A stretch of DNA of 64,000 bases from Watersipora subatra (taxonomy: Eukaryota; Bryozoa; Gymnolaemata; Cheilostomatida; Watersiporidae), in the NCBI RefSeq assembly GCF_963576615.1, contig NC_088717.1:38766302-38830301 (forward strand). The letters run 5' to 3'. Positions within the stretch are counted from its first letter, which is position 1. The number at the start of each line of letters is the position of its first letter. The position numbers and the translations under genes were made by a program. The notes below the pieces were generated by a model. It made no database searches. It was not told the DNA's origin and saw only the letters and a program-made list of their open reading frames with translations. Shown piece after piece: positions 61,803 to 64,000 of the stretch.

Positions 61803-62300
61803 TGAGGCTAGAGTACGTTAGTTGAAGAGTACGATTGTGGCTAGATTTATCATGAGCCATATCTAGAGTTGACGGTAAATATCAGAGAACCAGTCATCAA
61901 TTAGTCTCTCAAGTCAAACGGTATGTCTCAGTGAGATCAGATAAGTGTATGTGGACACACCCTTTGTTTCCAGTCCAATCAAAGGTTCCACTGTTGGTAC
62001 CGACATGAACCCAAAATAAAAAGGAATTGTTTGTTAAATTTTATAGTGCAGTTCTTAGTAGGACGCTGCATACAATAGTACAATTACTAACCTGACGTCC
62101 TATGCAATGAGGATAAGTCTTGTATTATGTTCATGAGTTGAATGTGTCATAAATATGCTTGTTGTATGTCCGCTGGTTGTATGTGTCATATACCTGGAAT
62201 TTGCTGTTTTTTGTTAAAGCATTCAAAAGTAGTTTGTATGACAATAACAAGATTGCAAGAGTAGCAAAAAATCTTCAACTCCTCCCTGAAAGCCAGGGAT
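61803..62300. repeat. Duplicated segment B
   Basis: It is the partner of 57795-58260, in the same orientation and 4 kb away. The middle ~180 bp differ. Confidence 0.7.
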
Positions 62301-64000
62301 GAGTTTGGAAGTGACTAAGCAAGCAAAAGCAAGTGACTAAAGTTTATGACCAATGCAAGCTTGTTGCTTTTGCCCAACATGGCTGTCTCTCTTACATTTT
62401 CACAGGCTTCCATCACTCTTTTTACCATCTCAACCCTTGTCATCTTTGTCACTTTTTCCTTTACTCATCCAATGGAATTAGTTTACGTTCATAACTGGTT
62501 GCCCAACCTTAACAATAAATACAGTTCATCCAATAGAGAAGGCAGTGAAGCAGGTGTCTAATTAAGAGAGCCTGTGTGTGACACTTGAAGATACACAGCA
62601 GAGCTGATTCAAGGATGTGGAATTGTTAGATAACTCTTTATTAGTTTATGTTGTTATGTTATAGTTAAAGCACATCAATTATGTTAGTACTTTAATTATA
62701 TATCTCAGTACTTCAGAGTTTTGGTTTTCGAATGAGCCTATATTCAATACACAAAGAATAATAGAACTATGGAAAACAGGGTGTCAAAAGTACGTCCTGC
62801 AATAAAAAAACACTTGGTTGTGGTTCGCACAATGTGATGTCATAATTAGCATTTAGCCTTAGGGTGTCGATCCCTTTTGCTGCCATTGGGGCTGTGCTTT
62901 TCTGTGACAATTGATTCTCTTAAACCCAGATAGCACTAATAATAAACTAGGATTCTAAATAATCAACAATGCCAAGGGATCATGCTAACGCCCAACCAAC
63001 ACAACACCTATATTCTGGGTTAATAGATTTTGGGTGATTGCGGAACTAGTTGCTGTTGTAGTAGTCTGTTGTAGTAGTCTGTTGTAGTAGTCTGTTGTAG
63101 TAGTCTGTTGTAGTAGTATTATTATCTGAAGAACTCGTATCGCTTTCCGTGTTGCTTTCTAAATATTATTATGCTTCAATCAATATACTGTCGTTGAGAA
63201 AGGTAATGAAATAACTTCGGCTAAATTGTGACCTGCAGTGGCGTGGCTCTCTGACAATATGTAAATTGGACTCTTGTGAGATCACGCAATGCTTGAAATT
63301 AATTAGCCTCAGTCGTGCCCATTAACATCACAATGAAAAGGGTGGGCTAGTGCATAATAGCATCGGGAAAACATAGTGTGGTGCTTGGAATCTGAGCTAT
63401 TTATCACAGAAATAACCTGTATATGGAGAGCTAAAGACACTGATTCCTTTGTCATCTTTATTGGTTATCTGGAGTTGTCCTACCTTTGCCTGCCACAAGC
63501 GTCATTATCATAGTTGATAAATAAGCAATAAGAGCACACAACACCGAATATGAAAATTGTGACGTCATAATTTGCAAGCCTATACCATTGAACATTTTTG
63601 TGGTAAAGCTCTGGGGAAATCCTATAAACACCAACGAATGTCTGTCTCACCATCAGGTCCGTATTCCCTCGGGGGCGGCTGGCTGGCTGAGCCGCCCCAA
63701 CTTTTTGGGAATTTTTCACGGCTAAGTACCGTTAAACTCGGATAACTCGCCCTCGGATAAAATGTAACATTTCATCTCAAACACAAGGATTTGTTTAGTC
63801 AGTTCCAACGCAATGATAAATTGCTTCAGATAACTCGACCTCAACATCGTTTATTCGAAAAGTTATTTGCCCAACGGCCATGGACACGATTTTTACCGCT
63901 GTAGAATATCACTTCATTCCAAGCTATAAAGACGAACATCAACTTTTAGTAGTTCTTAGGCGTCATTATTATCATCATCACCTGCAAAATATTCTTGTTA
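62301..64000. other. Right end of window, no recognised gene
   Basis: It contains a 13-bp tandem array (63052), a GC-rich 9-bp hairpin (63672-63698) and, from 63725, CGGATAACTCG-type words that recall ends of pogo-like DNA transposons. Nothing else could be supported. Confidence 0.4.
63052..63118 (+). repeat. 13-bp tandem repeat GTCTGTTGTAGTA, five units
   Basis: Perfect units, so probably young. Confidence 0.92.

Noticed and set aside
62346..62561. A 71-codon plus frame with a hydrophobic stretch
   Set aside because: No splice or family support, and it follows directly on duplicated segment B.

Overview
The window reads as a piece of an AT-rich animal nuclear genome. Genes are split into short exons (about 80-250 nt) by long introns with GT-AG borders, and the space between is filled with dispersed repeats and minisatellites. 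The tRNA-headed SINEs, the element carrying a 'CCCGGCGTTGCCC' motif and the gene content fit a lophotrochozoan invertebrate such as a mollusc or bryozoan. That assignment is inference; nothing seen fixes the phylum.

Layout. (1) 194-7948, + strand: the last six exons of an arylsulfatase-B-type sulfatase; the 5' exons, including the catalytic formylglycine region, lie before the window. (2) 7949-16252: no recognised gene; SINEs, long-TIR MITEs and small hairpins. (3) 16312-26050, + strand: a complete six-exon GT31 beta-1,3-galactosyltransferase of about 326 residues. (4) 26051-32496: repeat-dominated, with two hairpins, SINEs and a cluster of a composite tRNA-containing retroelement. (5) 47313 down to 32505, - strand: a secreted GH13 alpha-amylase of the fungal (Taka-amylase) type in nine recognised exons. 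It has a signal peptide, a TATA box and all three catalytic regions; the last short C-terminal exon was not found. (6) 47770-49494: just upstream of the amylase promoter, a 435-bp fold-back element with a 15-bp target duplication, then a 1-kb repeat whose second copy lies in amylase intron 8. (7) 50412-54916, + strand: a small unrecognised gene whose exon phases agree. (8) 54917-64000: mostly minisatellites and repeats, a pair of related 0.5-kb segments, and one 0.5-kb open frame on the minus strand that may be a gene.

The three recognised proteins all act on carbohydrates: sulfated glycan degradation, glycan elongation and starch digestion. They are transcribed in different directions and show no sign of co-regulation, so I treat their proximity as chance. 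No RNA gene, CRISPR array or prokaryotic operon is present. The most notable non-gene signals are the fold-back element, a six-copy MITE family with about 150-bp inverted ends, two Harbinger-like MITEs with matching TWA duplications, and the composite retroelement with an internal tRNA-like promoter.
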